The translations under genes and the position numbers were made by a program. A model generated the notes under the pieces. It was not told where the DNA came from, searched no databases, and saw nothing but the letters and a program-made list of their open reading frames with translations. Positions 62,001 through 64,000 of a stretch of DNA of 64,000 nucleotides are shown here, in pieces (position 1 is the stretch's first letter; each line of letters starts with the position of its first letter). Location of the stretch: positions 65,001-129,000 of the forward strand of contig JAQGDQ010000214.1 in NCBI GenBank assembly GCA_030141605.1. Reading direction: 5' to 3'. The stretch is from Tubiluchus corallicola (lineage: Eukaryota > Priapulida > Priapulimorpha > Priapulimorphida > Tubiluchidae).

Positions 62001-64000
62001 CAGTAGGTAACCTTCATGAAATTGATTTTAATTTGGCTAAAAACAAAATGTCTAAATTTTCATAAATTGCTTGGCATTGATTTGCATTATTCTAAGCAAC
62101 ATTTACCACGTTTAAAATGAGATTAGTTTTTTTTATAGAGGAATTAACTCTTTCAATAAGAGAATTTTGTATTCTGGCAATGTTAAAATCAATAAAATCA
62201 TTACTGTTTAAGATTTAAGGCCTACTGCTGCAATTTTACTGTTTGTCTTTATTGGATAATTATAGTAATGATGTAATAAATTATAGATTGCGTAATTGCG
62301 TGAAACAATGGGATCAAAAAGCTGCTTCGATTAATGGTAGTGCTTCTGGAATGTGCATAAACGTATTTCTACCCCATTTTAGTACAACAGCAACAACATG
62401 TTATTCATTAATTTCAGCTTTCTGGATTTGATGACGAGGCAAATACATTTTACTATGGCATGTGCATACCTGATTCTTGCAGTGGCAATGAAACAAAGAG
62501 TTTGATATCGCAAGGTACACCTAAATTATGTATGCGTACATACCAAGTAAAAGAGTTAATTAACAGTAGACACTCGAATATTAGTAAGCAGTTAATTTTT
62601 GCAGTAGATACAATTATGATTCATTGACTGCTTTCTTAACAAAAACACATAATATCCAGAGAAAAAAAGAAAAAAAAGTTCTATTTGACTTTTGCTTCAT
62701 GTTAGGAGTCAGGAAAAAGGTTCAGGGGGATTTTGAATTGTGGATTGCCTGTCAAGGAAAGCCTAGTCTTGATGGTCATGCTATTTTTGGAATGTAAGTT
62801 TCTTGTCGTGAATTTTATCTTATTTTTTTGAATTAGGTTTATTTTGACCATATTTTATTGGTTTGATTGCTGCTGACGCAGTTGATATGTAGAAACGTGT
62901 GGTATAAATTATACAGATTTACATTATGAGTATGTAACAGTTAGTTTAGGTGATTAATACTGACTCATTGATTTGTGGTTGTCTTCAAATTATAATGTTA
63001 CAGCTACCGTAGCAACTCGTCTTACCACCTAGTCACCAACCAGTACAAGTCATGTGCTAATAGCTTAAGAACTTCACCATTTAATTCCTTTATGATACCC
63101 AACAATACATCTTGCAGTAATCAGAAGTTACGCAACATCAGACACAAGAAGTGTCTAGGTGGGTGAGATATTTTGCAGAATTATTGTTTCAAGATGTGTC
63201 TAGTTAAGGTGATATAAACAGTGAGCCAAACAAGATCAATGGGTCCTTTTTAGTATAGTTCTAAGCAATTTTGTGGAACAGTACCTAACATAATGGAAAA
63301 TTATCTTGCTAAGCAACACAGATTTAAATCACTTAATTCTGTGTGTGCTGGGTGTGTACTTAGACTATTAATTAATTAATATTATGAGTGAATGTGTAAT
63401 AACGACTAAAATAATGTTTGAAGATAACAGCTGTATTAACAATGGAAATACATATGAGTGTTGAAAATTCTAACAAAATTCACATTTTAGAAGACCATAT
63501 TTCCAAATCTTTGAGGCCCTTTGCTGCAAACCCCGTTTACCCCTCCCCCCCCAACTATCTCCGTACTAGATACGTAAATTTCTTGGCTTGGTCCATCACT
63601 GGGATGCTAACTTTTAGTCCATGGGACATTTGTAAGATTTTCCGCCCCGACCTGTAACTAATTATATGTTATGTATGAGTGAAAGTAGAAAGACAAACAT
63701 GTGCTGAGGAAATAAAGAAGTCCTAAAACCTGAAAGACATTTGTTTTTTTTAGATTTGAGGTGTTATTGCTACAAAAAGTTGAATAAAAGCTTCAACATT
63801 TGTAAATCTGTATTTTTATGGTATTGTTTTCTTTTACAATTTTTAGAGTTTTCCTTTCCGCTTTTGGTTTACTGGTTTTCATTGCCACGTTACTCGATGT
63901 GATAATTCGACAGCGATCTCCAGAACCAGAAAAAGAGATTCCTTTATCTACACTGAATAAAGTGGACCCATCCAATGATACAGAAACTCAGAACGCTCTT
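59052..64000 (+). CDS. NRF-6 type ('nose resistant to fluoxetine') acyltransferase family protein, 5' part
   Basis: Six exons are visible: 59052-59331, 59751-59905, 62418-62514, 62706-62793, 63004-63162 and 63847 to the window edge, giving 311 residues in frame. The ATG at 59052 opens a signal peptide (MTASISCVVVFFLFCVTGTSA). The luminal NRF domain follows: ARNWTLEDTGSDTRTCLDSI, YIDAWAKLPTGLLQGVISLVGDYRQC, QPKYCVSV, FYYGMCIPDSCSGNE and a later Cys-rich stretch. Then the first membrane helix begins (VFLSAFGLLVFIATLLDVII), with a charged tail RQRSPEPEKE. The multi-pass acyltransferase-3 domain expected next lies beyond the window. C. elegans NRF-6 relatives act in lipid/yolk handling and drug response; the role here is unknown. 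The last junction is ambiguous: 63158/63849 gives a protein two residues (Gly-Gly) shorter; I chose the GTGAGA donor at 63163. Confidence 0.9.
61640..61930 (+). mobile_element. Decayed LINE reverse transcriptase fragment
   Basis: In the plus strand, shifted frames read a VKWGNA segment (61795-61812) and then GVLSPLLFIVYIQELCVKLN (61842-61901). This is the classic (V)RQGG-VLSPLLF.VYI..L block of non-LTR reverse transcriptases, followed by KLNGMKAEA. The catalytic YADD part is missing or unrecognisable. It lies in intron 2 of the NRF-6-like gene, in the same orientation as that gene. Confidence 0.65.

Overview
The window is nuclear DNA of a multicellular animal, most likely an invertebrate. It is AT-rich, full of simple repeats and decayed transposons, and its genes are split into small exons with GT..AG introns. 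Four protein-coding genes were assembled by joining exons at splice sites with matching phase. All four are metazoan families: a CFAP97D/hemingway-type ciliary protein (+, 3153-7593), a BK-channel beta-subunit-like protein (-, 13280-20499), a TNNI3K cardiac-type ankyrin/TKL kinase (-, 30137-54108) and a NRF-6 type ('nose resistant to fluoxetine') acyltransferase family protein that runs off the right edge (+, 59052-64000). The beta-subunit-like gene hints at a deuterostome, but the species cannot be fixed from sequence alone. There are no bacterial features (no operons, CRISPR or prokaryotic mobile elements).

Layout. 1-3.1 kb: a long TATG array and a decayed non-LTR retrotransposon tail. 3.15-7.6 kb: CFAP97D-like gene, five coding exons; its 2.7-kb fourth intron holds a terminal-inverted-repeat (TIR) element, a 24-copy 48-bp minisatellite and a 131-nt imperfect hairpin. 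7.6-13.3 kb: no gene seen. 13.3-20.5 kb: two-exon beta-subunit-like gene with a 6.4-kb intron full of trinucleotide arrays and one TTAA-bracketed miniature element. 20.5-30.1 kb: intergenic, with mariner, foldback, pogo-like and TTAA-bracketed elements and a 36-bp minisatellite. 30.1-54.1 kb: TNNI3K, 21 coding exons predicting 870 residues, its introns loaded with small DNA transposons of at least six families. 54.1-59.0 kb: pogo-like element and LINE fragment. 59.05-64 kb: NRF-6-like gene, six coding exons visible, with a LINE reverse-transcriptase fragment in its second intron.

The genes are not functionally linked in any way the sequence shows. Most of the unusual content lies in the repeat fraction: several non-autonomous DNA transposon families can be defined here from two or more copies, or from target-site duplications, within this one window. 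All family calls rest on recalled protein family features and by-eye alignment; no database search was possible.
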